From Micavibrio_B sp964633355 (lineage in GTDB: Bacteria > Pseudomonadota > Alphaproteobacteria > Micavibrionales > Micavibrionaceae), in the NCBI GenBank assembly GCA_964633355.1, contig CAZWGO010000004.1, positions 1 through 64,000 on the forward strand: a stretch of 64,000 bases of DNA, written 5' to 3'. Below the pieces are notes generated by a model. The model was not told the DNA's origin and ran no database searches. It worked only from the letters and a program-made list of their open reading frames with translations. Both the position numbers and the translations under genes were made by a program. The first letter of the stretch is position 1; each line of letters begins with the position of its first letter. This document shows, one piece after another, positions 43,516-51,856 of the stretch.

Positions 43516-44568
43516 ATGCTCGTTGACGAAACCACGCCGCAATCCGTTCAGATCGCTATAGACCATGCCGAGGAGGCAGGACTTCGCTATGTCTATGAGA
43601 CCGATCACGGCATTGTGCGTTTCAAAAAAGGCAAGGGTTTTACCTACACCAAAGACGGTAAGGCTTTCAAAGATGAGAAGCATCTGGCACGAATTGCCAA
43701 GCTGGCCATTCCCCCGGCATGGAGAGATGTCTGGATTTGCCCGACCCATAACGGGCATCTACAAGCCACTGGCTTTGATGAACGTGGGCGCAAGCAATAC
43801 AGATACCATGAAGACTGGCGCAAGCGGCGCGATGAAAACAAATTCACCAACATGCTGGTCTTTGGCAAAAACTTGCCCTCGATCCGCCGCAAAGTTTTAG
43901 CGGCCCTTAATCTCGATGACCTGCCCAAAGACAAGGTGATTGCCGCCGTGGTCCGTTTACTGGACCGGACAGGCCTTCGCGTTGGTAATGATTCCTATAT
44001 GGAAGAAAACCATACTTACGGACTGACCACGATTCACAAAAAGCATCTGGAGCTGCGCGGCAAGGAAATCGAACTGGATTTCCCAGCCAAAGGCGGCAAG
44101 ATTTTTAAAGGGTCATTGATCGACGCTAAAATTGCCAAGGTCATTTCCGAGCTTGAAGACCTGCCCGGGCAAAGATTATTCAAGTTTCAGGATGAAGCAG
44201 GAGCGGCTCATAGCATCGGGTCTTCCGATATCAATTCATGGCTTCAGGAAAATACTGGCGAGTTAATTACCGCCAAGGATTTTAGGACCTGGAATGCGTG
44301 CTCGCTGTTTCTGGAAGAAGCCATCAAACATTGCAGCGAAGATTCTAAATTTGAACTGAAGCCTGTTTTAAAAACCGTGTCAGAGCAACTTGGGAATACA
44401 CCGGCTATTTTGAAGAAAAGCTATGTCCATCCGGAACTGGTGGATCTTTACCGCACAGGATGTTTCCTGAATAAAGAATGGGACCATAAGAAATTAAAAG
44501 AGAATACCAATGGTCTTACCAAGATTGAAAATCTCTTGCTAAGCTGGCTTGAGAAAACTTACGGCTAA
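43516..44568 (+). CDS. DNA topoisomerase IB
   Basis: Poxvirus-like topoisomerase that relaxes supercoils through a 3'-phosphotyrosine. 350 residues: N-terminal domain with AIPPAWRDVWICPTHNGHLQ and GRKQYRYHEDWRKRRDENKF, catalytic domain with RVGNDSYMEENHTYGLTTI, KDFRTWNACSLF and the nucleophile Tyr in KKSYVHPELVD. Follows the Clp-like gene by 31 bases and may be co-transcribed. Its end overlaps the convergent YeiH-type gene by 4 bp. Confidence 0.94.
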   Translation: MLVDETTPQSVQIAIDHAEEAGLRYVYETDHGIVRFKKGKGFTYTKDGKAFKDEKHLARIAKLAIPPAWRDVWICPTHNGHLQATGFDERGRKQYRYHEDWRKRRDENKFTNMLVFGKNLPSIRRKVLAALNLDDLPKDKVIAAVVRLLDRTGLRVGNDSYMEENHTYGLTTIHKKHLELRGKEIELDFPAKGGKIFKGSLIDAKIAKVISELEDLPGQRLFKFQDEAGAAHSIGSSDINSWLQENTGELITAKDFRTWNACSLFLEEAIKHCSEDSKFELKPVLKTVSEQLGNTPAILKKSYVHPELVDLYRTGCFLNKEWDHKKLKENTNGLTKIENLLLSWLEKTYG

Positions 44569-45524
44569 AGAGATATCCAACCGGCGATTACGGCCGCCAA
44601 GGTTGCTGCCGATACCAGAATCCAAAGGGCACTCCCTTGAATAAACGGCCTAAATCCCACCTGTTTCAACAGTTCACGGGTTAATCCCGTTCCAATTAAA
44701 AATAAGACAACGACCATCAGACGCTTGGCCAAATTTTCGATTAAGGGCGCCCATTCAGAAAAAATGATCACATAACTGGTCAGCATAGCCATGATTAAAA
44801 ATCCGGCAATAAACCAGCAACGTTTAAGAATGGATATAAGGGGCACTTTATGGCCGTCTTGTTGCCAAACTATTCCAACGATAAAGGCCAAGGGGATAAT
44901 CCAGATAGCCCGTGCAAGTTTCGTCATCGTCGCAACTTTAGTAGCTTCATCGCCATATTGAAGAGAGGCCCCGATGACGGAGCTCGTGTCGTGAATGGCC
45001 AATCCCGCCCATAGACCGAACTGGCTTTGCGTCAGCTCAAGCGCATAGCCGATGAAAGGAAAAATAACCAGCGCCGCCGCGTTTAAAATAAAAACCGTTG
45101 CCAGTGAAATCGCAATCGCTTCTGATTTAGCGTCGATCACTTTCGAAATCGCAGCAATCGCGGACCCACCGCAAATCGCCGTTCCGGCTGCGACTAATAA
45201 AGATGTCGATTTTTCGACGGATAAATACTTTCCCAGCGTGATTCCTGCTGCGAAAGTAAAAGCGATGCCGATAATGGTGTAGGCAACTCCATGCGCCCCG
45301 ACTTTCAAGACTTCGTTCAGGGGAATACCTGCGCCTAGGCCAACGATAGCTATCGCCATTAACCAACTGGCGGCAGGTTTGGTTTTATCGGAATATGAAT
45401 TGCCGAAAGTAATTGCGATCAAAACACCCAACAGCAAGGCGATGGGTGAGGTGATCCATCCGCTTAAAGATAATAGAAGCCCAAGCGGTATGAGAAATTT
45501 ATCAATCCGCAAGATAATACTCAA
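44565..45524 (-). CDS. YeiH/UPF0324 family membrane protein (putative sulfate exporter family)
   Basis: 319 residues with about nine membrane helices and family motifs AIVGLGAGIPLNEV, AAGTAICGGSAIAAI and the central GLWAGLAIHDTSSVIGA. Family members are annotated as putative sulfate exporters; the substrate is unproven. Last gene of the minus-strand operon, overlapping the SIMPL gene by 23 bp. Confidence 0.88.
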   Translation of the reverse strand: MSIILRIDKFLIPLGLLLSLSGWITSPIALLLGVLIAITFGNSYSDKTKPAASWLMAIAIVGLGAGIPLNEVLKVGAHGVAYTIIGIAFTFAAGITLGKYLSVEKSTSLLVAAGTAICGGSAIAAISKVIDAKSEAIAISLATVFILNAAALVIFPFIGYALELTQSQFGLWAGLAIHDTSSVIGASLQYGDEATKVATMTKLARAIWIIPLAFIVGIVWQQDGHKVPLISILKRCWFIAGFLIMAMLTSYVIIFSEWAPLIENLAKRLMVVVLFLIGTGLTRELLKQVGFRPFIQGSALWILVSAATLAAVIAGWISL

Positions 45525-46257
45525 CCGTTGTGACTACGCGGACGGTTTTGTCCGGCGTTTCGGTTTCGACAATATTTGGATCGCGTGGCAAAATTTCGAA
45601 CACGCCCTGATTGGCACTCCTTATTTGGCCAACTTCCTGCCCGCTATCCTTGGCAAATTGTTCGGCGGAAGCGCGAGCGTTCTTCGTCGCCTCGGCAATC
45701 ATTTGCGGTTTTACATCGTTGAGTTTGGTAAACATATATTGAGGCGCGGGATTATAACCACCATTGGGCTGACCCAGCACAACGCCGTCCTTGATCAATT
45801 GTGATACATTTTGCGACGCCTTGATCATCGCCTCGACATCATTTGTGCGGGCAATCAGGGCTTGGGACAACACATAACGCGGGCCGCCATCGCCACCTCC
45901 GGAGGAATAAGTTTGCGCCTGTTTATCGGCGACCTGAATGCTTTGAATACGAATATCGTTTTCACCTAAGCCATTGGCTGTCAAAAAAGCCGTCACTTTT
46001 TCACGGTTTACTTCAAGCTGGCTTTGGGCCTGTGGCAAGTCATTACCCGTTACCGTAAAATTGACGGACCAAACAGCAAGATCGGCGCGCATGTCTTTGG
46101 TAGCCAGACCCTTGACGGTCACAAAACGGTCATAGCTTCTGAAATATTTCAGACCTTCAAAAATCTTGAAGCCGGAAAATGCCAGTGCCAGGCCGATAAC
46201 GCCGAGACCGGCGAATAGCAGGATAGAACTGCAAGAGGATTTGCATTCATTCGTCAT
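45502..46257 (-). CDS. SIMPL-domain (DUF541) protein
   Basis: 251 residues: one N-terminal TM/anchor (about 12-32) followed by a periplasmic SIMPL domain (about 40-250) starting FVTVKGLATKDMRADLAVWSV and containing VTAFLTANGLGENDIRIQSI. Family members (BP26/OmpA-like) sit in the periplasm and form ring oligomers in some pathogens; the role here is unknown. Coupled on both sides by gene overlaps. Confidence 0.88.
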   Translation of the reverse strand: MTNECKSSCSSILLFAGLGVIGLALAFSGFKIFEGLKYFRSYDRFVTVKGLATKDMRADLAVWSVNFTVTGNDLPQAQSQLEVNREKVTAFLTANGLGENDIRIQSIQVADKQAQTYSSGGGDGGPRYVLSQALIARTNDVEAMIKASQNVSQLIKDGVVLGQPNGGYNPAPQYMFTKLNDVKPQMIAEATKNARASAEQFAKDSGQEVGQIRSANQGVFEILPRDPNIVETETPDKTVRVVTTVEYYLAD

Positions 46258-46976
46258 AGCATTTCTCCAAATATTAATTTCTCGTCTGTATTTAGTATTC
46301 GATATTCGCCCTCTTTCATATCGCCAATCGTGAGACCGCCAATTTGAAAGCGGTGTAAATCCTCTACATGATTACCGATCGCGCCGAACATACGGCGAAC
46401 TTGGCGGTAGCGGCCTTCCTGCAAAATCATGATCCCGCTTTTCGGCCCGTTCGGTTGCCAGATGGCAGGCTTCAAAGCCTTCGGATCGTTGGCGAGGCAA
46501 AAAACACCGGAAAAGAATGTTTCCGTTTCGTCGCCTTTGAGATCATCACGTAAGGTAACGCGATAATATTTTGAAACATGGACTTTCGGCGAAATGATTT
46601 TATGCAAGAGCTGTCCATCATCCGTCATCAACACCAAGCCCGTCGAATCCTTATCAAGACGTCCGGCAGCGGACAGAGGTGGCGTGCGGTATTTCCAGCG
46701 CTCCGGCAATAAATCATAAATCAATAAACCTTGCTCGTCATGCGAACAGGTGTAATTTTTCGGTTTATTCAAAACGATTGTCAGCGGCGCGACCGGATCG
46801 AGCGGTACATGATCGTAAGTCGCAAGATGCAAGTCTTTCAGAGATACTTGCGCGGATGGATCGCGATAAGGCTTGTTATCTATATAAAATACTCCGCGCT
46901 TGACAGCGGCGGCGACGTCCTTACGGGAGCCGTATCCTAAATTGGATAAAAGCCTATCGATCCTAATTTTGCTCAC
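46254..46976 (-). CDS. RsuA/RluB-family rRNA pseudouridine synthase
   Basis: 240 residues: S4-type RNA-binding domain (about 1-55, RIDRLLSNLGYGSRKDVAA) and the pseudouridine synthase domain with catalytic Asp in AGRLDKDSTGLVLMTDDG and the late motif EGRYRQVRRMFGAIG. Closest to RsuA (16S) by length and lack of C-terminal tail; the exact target is not certain. Overlaps both neighbours by 4 bp. Confidence 0.92.
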   Translation of the reverse strand: MSKIRIDRLLSNLGYGSRKDVAAAVKRGVFYIDNKPYRDPSAQVSLKDLHLATYDHVPLDPVAPLTIVLNKPKNYTCSHDEQGLLIYDLLPERWKYRTPPLSAAGRLDKDSTGLVLMTDDGQLLHKIISPKVHVSKYYRVTLRDDLKGDETETFFSGVFCLANDPKALKPAIWQPNGPKSGIMILQEGRYRQVRRMFGAIGNHVEDLHRFQIGGLTIGDMKEGEYRILNTDEKLIFGEML

Positions 46977-47929
46977 TTGATTGCCTCGATAATTTTAAAG
47001 CCTTTGTCTTCGCTGACTATTCTATGAGATGAAAATCTTTCGCCGATCAATTCTTCATAAGGCAAATGATTATTGGCCACCATTAATAAAATACCACTCG
47101 TTTTCAAACTCGAAGAAGCATTGATAATGAAGGATTTGCCTAATTCCAATGTCTCTTTCTTACCGATATGAAATGGCGGGTTCATGACGATAAAATCGAG
47201 ATTGCACAGATCAACTGGCTTACTTAGATCAGCCTGACGAATTTCAATCTTATCTTGCCAATGAGTGAGGTTCTTTTCGCAAGCCTGAAGCGCACGAATA
47301 TCGCGGTCAATACAGACCAGTTTTTTAATCGTCGGATTTTTTAACAATTCCAAACCGATGACGCCGATACCGCAGCCAAAATCTGCGCCCTTACCGCAAA
47401 GGTTTTCAATATACGGCAAGAGCAAAGCTGTTCCTTTATCCAGCTCTTCCCAGCTGAACACGCCCGGCTGGCTCCATAACCCGTCCTGTCGTTGTTGCAA
47501 TCCGCCTTGTTTAAGTGCCTGATTAATGCTGTCGGCATGCGCCTCTTGCGGCTTCACCGTCCACACCACACGGCATTTATGTTTTGAAACATCAGTTATT
47601 TCTAAATCAAATTCTTTTAGAATTTTGCCGAGGGATTTTCCGCCTGCATCATTTGTCGCCGCCACGGCCAGAACACCGTTTACTTCTATCTGCTGCAAAG
47701 CCAGCGAAAGCAGATATCGAGTTTCCATCTTTTGTTTGGGTGCTATTAAAAGCACAGATTTATATTTCTGCGCTTTTGGCTGCATTTGCGTTTCCGGATT
47801 CCAGAAATCAGCGTCCGGAAATCTGGATTTTATTTCAAATAAATTATCGTTTATGACAAGAAGCGGCGGCGGCAGGGATAACCCTGCCTCCTCACATGAA
47901 TAAAAAACGGCACGCGAAACATCAGACAT
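46973..47929 (-). CDS. RsmC/RlmG-like rRNA guanine methyltransferase
   Basis: The frame is open upstream to 48097, but MSDVSRAVFYSCEEAG at 47929 with AAGG upstream is the family-like start, giving 318 residues. An N-terminal degenerate methyltransferase-like half is followed by the active half: ADFGCGIGVIGLELL (SAM loop), CIDRDIRALQACEKN, and the NPPF motif (VMNPPFHIGKKE) typical of base-N2 methyltransferases. First gene of a four-gene overlapping operon with the pseudouridine synthase, which suggests a ribosome-modification theme. Confidence 0.88.
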   Translation of the reverse strand: MSDVSRAVFYSCEEAGLSLPPPLLVINDNLFEIKSRFPDADFWNPETQMQPKAQKYKSVLLIAPKQKMETRYLLSLALQQIEVNGVLAVAATNDAGGKSLGKILKEFDLEITDVSKHKCRVVWTVKPQEAHADSINQALKQGGLQQRQDGLWSQPGVFSWEELDKGTALLLPYIENLCGKGADFGCGIGVIGLELLKNPTIKKLVCIDRDIRALQACEKNLTHWQDKIEIRQADLSKPVDLCNLDFIVMNPPFHIGKKETLELGKSFIINASSSLKTSGILLMVANNHLPYEELIGERFSSHRIVSEDKGFKIIEAIK

Positions 47930-48034
47930 GGCCTGAACCTTATGGAATTGAAATTGATTTGAGAAGACCAAAGCTTCGTGCCTTGCGACATTTATGTCAT
48001 TGACCCGCGCCACGGGATGTTTAAACAAAGAGCC

Positions 48035-49387
48035 ATGAGCAAAATCCATTATTATGCGAATAAAGGGGATCTGACAGTCGGGCCGATCCGCAAACATCTG
48101 GTCCGCCTGACCTTGCCGATGGTGACCAGCCTTTTTGCGATGATCAGCTTTCAGCTCGTAAATACCTTCTATATCTCCCGCCTCGGCACAACGGAGCTTG
48201 CCGCGATCAGTTTTACCTTCCCCGTTACTTATATCATCTTCAGCCTGTTTCTCGGTTTCGGCATTGCCACCTCATCGGTTGTCTCGCGGCTTCTTGGCGA
48301 AAAAAAGCCGGACGATGTACGACGCATTATTTCTCATTCTCTATTGATGGTCTTTATCACCAGCGCAGCCGTGGCAGGCGCAGGACTCTTATTTCTCGAT
48401 CCATTATTTCGGTTAATAGGCGCACAAGAAGATTTACTGCCCCTTATTCGCGATTATATGCATCTCTATTTTATAGGCACTTTCTTTATCTGCCTCCCGC
48501 TCGTTATCAATGCCTCGCTGCGTGCTGCTGGGGATGCGAAGACACCTGCGATTATTATTACATCCGCCGCCCTTGCCAATGCCGTGATCGATCCTGTTTT
48601 GATCTTTGGGCTTTTCGGCTTTCCTCGGCTCGAATTGCAAGGCGCGGCAATCTCAACGCTGCTCACCAGTTTCGCTGCAACCGCAATTGGCCTTTATATC
48701 ATGCAAAAGCGCGGTATGATTTCTCTTGCCGCACTTGTAGATTTTTCAGAATTTAAAAACTCGATGCAGCGTATTCTCATGATCGCGCTTCCTGCCGGTA
48801 TCACGAGCGGACTCCCGTCCATTGTCAATTCAGTTATCCTCTCCCTGCTTGCAAAATCGGGTGAAGCGCCGGTAGCCGCTTTTGGTGTCGCTTCTCGCGT
48901 TGAAGCTTTTTGTTTTATTATCATGATGGCACTCGCTTCCGGCATGGCACCGATCATCGGCCAGAACTGGGGAGCAGGAAAAATTGACCGTGTGCGAGAA
49001 ACAATAAAAGACGCCATTTTGTTCTGTGTTTTATGGTCTGTTTTCGTGGCAATTATTCTGGGCATCTTCGCAAATTTTTTCGCCGAAATTTTCTCCAGCG
49101 ATAGTGAAGTTCAAAAATATATCGCTCTCTATTTTCTGATTGTGCCGTTCACCTATGCGCTCAGCAACATTGTCAATGGCTGGGCTTCGGCCTTTAATGC
49201 CATGGGTAAACCGCAATATTCAGCCGGCATGCTGTTTCTCAAACTAATAGCCCTCCTTATTCCTGCCCTTTATATTGGTTATACAGCGGCAGGCGCAGAA
49301 GGCGTGTTTATCGCGATCGCCGTTATTAATGTTTTTACTGGAATCGCCTTTCATATTTTCGGTTGGAAATATGCAACTGCCCACTGA
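48035..49387 (+). CDS. MATE-family multidrug exporter
   Basis: Cation-coupled drug/organic-cation antiporter. The ATG at 48035 (MSKIHYYANKGDLTVGPI) is preferred over upstream in-frame starts that would overlap the divergent gene's control region; 450 residues with 12 predicted helices and two homologous halves. Family motifs include TLPMVTSLFAMISFQLVNTF and VINASLRAAGDAKTPAI. Its 3' end overlaps the Rsm22-like gene by 17 bp. Confidence 0.92.
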   Translation: MSKIHYYANKGDLTVGPIRKHLVRLTLPMVTSLFAMISFQLVNTFYISRLGTTELAAISFTFPVTYIIFSLFLGFGIATSSVVSRLLGEKKPDDVRRIISHSLLMVFITSAAVAGAGLLFLDPLFRLIGAQEDLLPLIRDYMHLYFIGTFFICLPLVINASLRAAGDAKTPAIIITSAALANAVIDPVLIFGLFGFPRLELQGAAISTLLTSFAATAIGLYIMQKRGMISLAALVDFSEFKNSMQRILMIALPAGITSGLPSIVNSVILSLLAKSGEAPVAAFGVASRVEAFCFIIMMALASGMAPIIGQNWGAGKIDRVRETIKDAILFCVLWSVFVAIILGIFANFFAEIFSSDSEVQKYIALYFLIVPFTYALSNIVNGWASAFNAMGKPQYSAGMLFLKLIALLIPALYIGYTAAGAEGVFIAIAVINVFTGIAFHIFGWKYATAH

Positions 49388-50327
49388 ACTCCGTGCGCGT
49401 ATCGACGCGCTATTATCATCCGAGAATAAAAAAGCTTTATCCTCAGCCGCACAGGATGTTTCCCTAAAATATCGCCGCGAAGGTGATGCGTCCAATTTAC
49501 AAATATCATCTATAGCAGAGGCGCAGGCCTATATTGCCACGCGACTGCCTGCAACCTGGTGCGCAGTCACTAAAACATTACAATTTTATTTAGAGATCGA
49601 TCCTGAAGTCGAAATTGATTCAATTCTTGATTTGGGCGCAGGACCGGGAACAGCGACACTTGCCGCGCAAAATATCTGGCCGAAAGCGGCCACAACACTT
49701 TTCGAGCCCAATCAATATTTAAGAGATATCGGACAACAATTGGTTGATGGCGGGAATTGGCAAAGTGCCCACCTCCAAAAACTTTCAACCGATCAAAAAT
49801 ATGATCTGGTTCTATCTTCTTATGTATTGAATGAAATAAACGGCGATCTTAAAGACATATTGCAAAATATCTGGACCGCCACAGAAAAAACACTGGTAAT
49901 TATAGAGCCTGGCACGCCGCATGGTTATGAAACGATCTTAAAAGCACGCGACTATTTTCTCTCTATCAATGCCAACATCGCTGCGCCTTGCCCGCATGAA
50001 ATCGAATGCCCGTTAAGAAGTACAGAGAGATGGTGTCATTTCTCTGTACGCGTCGACCGCAGCAAGCTTCATTTACAAACCAAGGCGGATGCCAGATTGT
50101 CTTATGAAGACGAAAAATTTTCCTATCTCGTTGTTACCCGTCACAAAACGCCCAAACCTCGCTTTCGTGCTCTAGGCCAGCCGCATGGCCAAAAAGTCGT
50201 GACACTGGAAACCTGCCAGAGCAGCGGGCAATTTGAAGTGATCCAGTTGTCCAAGCGCAGCGCTGATTATAAACTGGTCCGGAAAATGGACTGGGGAGAT
50301 GCCGCCTATCCTGTTCAGGATGATTAA
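49371..50327 (+). CDS. Rsm22-family (METTL17-like) putative ribosome assembly methyltransferase
   Basis: The open frame begins at 49275, inside the MATE gene, but MQLPTELRARIDAL at 49371 matches the family N-terminus; 318 residues. It has a Rossmann SAM loop (ILDLGAGPGTATLAA), the EPN acidic residue, and the cysteine set CPHEIECPL...ERWCHF that in METTL17/Rsm22 proteins binds an Fe-S cluster. Mitochondrial homologues act in small-subunit assembly, so a similar role is inferred. Confidence 0.85.
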   Translation: MQLPTELRARIDALLSSENKKALSSAAQDVSLKYRREGDASNLQISSIAEAQAYIATRLPATWCAVTKTLQFYLEIDPEVEIDSILDLGAGPGTATLAAQNIWPKAATTLFEPNQYLRDIGQQLVDGGNWQSAHLQKLSTDQKYDLVLSSYVLNEINGDLKDILQNIWTATEKTLVIIEPGTPHGYETILKARDYFLSINANIAAPCPHEIECPLRSTERWCHFSVRVDRSKLHLQTKADARLSYEDEKFSYLVVTRHKTPKPRFRALGQPHGQKVVTLETCQSSGQFEVIQLSKRSADYKLVRKMDWGDAAYPVQDD

Positions 50328-50358
50328 TCATCCTATATACTAACCTCAAAGGACGACG

Positions 50359-51102
50359 ATGAAGATTCTATTCAGCAACCTTGGATATGCGCGCGGTATT
50401 GATGGATCGCTGTGGCACCATGTCTCGCGGATCGGACGGCATTTTTACTGCACCGTGCCGCCGCAGCAATTGGCCCTCTCACAGCTTAAAGATGTGATGA
50501 ACGAAGAAGAGCCGGATCTTTGCTGCTTTGTCGAGATTGACAAAGGCGCGTTTCATTCTTCCTATTTCAATCAGATGGAAGCCTTGCGTGACGAGTCTTA
50601 CCGCTTTTCCGATATTACCAACAAATATGGAGAAGGATTACTTGCCCGCCTTCCCTTTCATAAGAGCAAATGTAATGGTTTTCTAGCCAAACATGACCTG
50701 TCGTTTGAAAAATTGTATTTTAAATCTGGCCGTAAACGGCTGATTTACCGCATGACCTTACCTGAAGGCATCATGGTGTATTTCGCCCATTTTTCTTTGC
50801 AAGGCCATGTACGGATTGAACAATTTAATGAGATTGGAGAAATGATCAAGGAAGATGGGCGACCTTCAATCCTTCTGGCAGACTTCAATATCTTCCAGGG
50901 TTTTTCTGAAATTTCCGAATTACTCAATATCGCGAATTTAAAACTCATGAATCGCGACGGCGAGCATACTTTCCGCTTTCATAAGCGCCAGCATATTCTC
51001 GATTTATGCCTGGCCACAGACGGTATCTCAGGGCGTATAGATTTAAAAATCATACCGCAGCCCTATTCCGATCATGCCGCATTGTTTTTAGAAATTAAAT
51101 GA
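50359..51102 (+). CDS. Endonuclease/exonuclease/phosphatase (EEP) family hydrolase
   Basis: 247 residues of the EEP (DNase I-like) fold: SNLGYARGIDG (Asn), CCFVEIDKG (metal Glu), LLADFNIFQG (Asp-x-Asn) and the terminal SDHAALFLEI (Asp-His). Substrate is unknown: nucleic acid, or a phosphoester such as an inositol lipid. AAAGGACGACG precedes the ATG. Overlaps endonuclease V by 4 bp, hinting at DNA or RNA repair. Confidence 0.88.
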   Translation: MKILFSNLGYARGIDGSLWHHVSRIGRHFYCTVPPQQLALSQLKDVMNEEEPDLCCFVEIDKGAFHSSYFNQMEALRDESYRFSDITNKYGEGLLARLPFHKSKCNGFLAKHDLSFEKLYFKSGRKRLIYRMTLPEGIMVYFAHFSLQGHVRIEQFNEIGEMIKEDGRPSILLADFNIFQGFSEISELLNIANLKLMNRDGEHTFRFHKRQHILDLCLATDGISGRIDLKIIPQPYSDHAALFLEIK

Positions 51103-51791
51103 AAATTCCTGACAATATTGAGTGGGCCGACACACCGTCTGAAGCGATTGCACTTCAACAAAGATTGCATGAGCGCGTCTCCCTGGAAAACGATTCCAAG
51201 AATATAAAAACAATCTGCGGCGTCGATTGCAGTTACGATCTGCAAACCAATATCAGTCGTGCGGTTCTGTGCGTATTTTCCTATCCGGAACTTGAATTGA
51301 TCGAATCTGCGATGGCACATTTGCCAACGGCATTTCCTTATGTGCCCGGCCTTTTATCTTTTCGTGAGATCCCGGTTATTCTGGAAGCGTTTAGAGTTAT
51401 CTCGAACAAACCCGACTTGCTTATGGTCGACGGTATGGGGATCGCGCATCCGCGGCGCATGGGCATTGCCACGCATCTGGGTCTATGTCTTGATATTCCG
51501 TCCATTGGCGTCGGAAAATCTCTCCTTTGTGGGCGATACGATATGCCGGGACTTCTGACAGGCGATCAAAGCCCGCTCATTCATAAAAAGGAAATGATCG
51601 GCACTGTCTTGCGTACGAAGGACAATACCAATCCATTGTTTATTTCCCCCGGCCATAGAATCGATCATAAAACGTCCGTACAGATGGTCCTTAACTGCAT
51701 GGGCAAATATAAATTACCGGAACCGACACATACAGCCGATAAATTTTCAAAAATCCGGCCTGCCAAAACATTGCCTGCTCAGGGAACTTAA
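51099..51791 (+). CDS. nfi: Endonuclease V
   Basis: Cleaves one base 3' of inosine (deaminated adenine) in DNA or RNA. 230 residues with the first metal Asp in GVDCSYD, the strand-separating wedge motif PYVPGLLSFREIPVI, MVDGMGIAHPRRMGIATHLG and the active-site Lys in IGVGKSLLCG. ATGA overlap with the EEP gene. A short hairpin with T tract follows. Confidence 0.94.
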   Translation: MKIPDNIEWADTPSEAIALQQRLHERVSLENDSKNIKTICGVDCSYDLQTNISRAVLCVFSYPELELIESAMAHLPTAFPYVPGLLSFREIPVILEAFRVISNKPDLLMVDGMGIAHPRRMGIATHLGLCLDIPSIGVGKSLLCGRYDMPGLLTGDQSPLIHKKEMIGTVLRTKDNTNPLFISPGHRIDHKTSVQMVLNCMGKYKLPEPTHTADKFSKIRPAKTLPAQGT

Positions 51792-51806
51792 TATAGGTCA
51801 AAACTG

Positions 51807-51829
51807 TTTGCCTTCTTTAGGCAAATTTT
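51807..51829 (+). terminator. Short terminator-like hairpin after nfi
   Basis: TTTGCCT (51807-51813) pairs with AGGCAAA (51819-51825), five-base loop, then four T. Weak but well placed between nfi and the AsmA-like gene. Confidence 0.45.
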
Positions 51830-51856
51830 AAATCTACATATTTGGCGGTATATTTT

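Noticed and set aside
47930..48097. N-terminal extension of the methyltransferase frame across the divergent gap
   Set aside because: The extension would overlap the MATE gene and resembles no family N-terminus; MSDVSRAVF with its own ribosome-binding site is the better start.
49275..49370. N-terminal extension of the Rsm22-like frame
   Set aside because: It lies within the MATE coding region and encodes unrelated sequence before the family-like MQLPTELR start.
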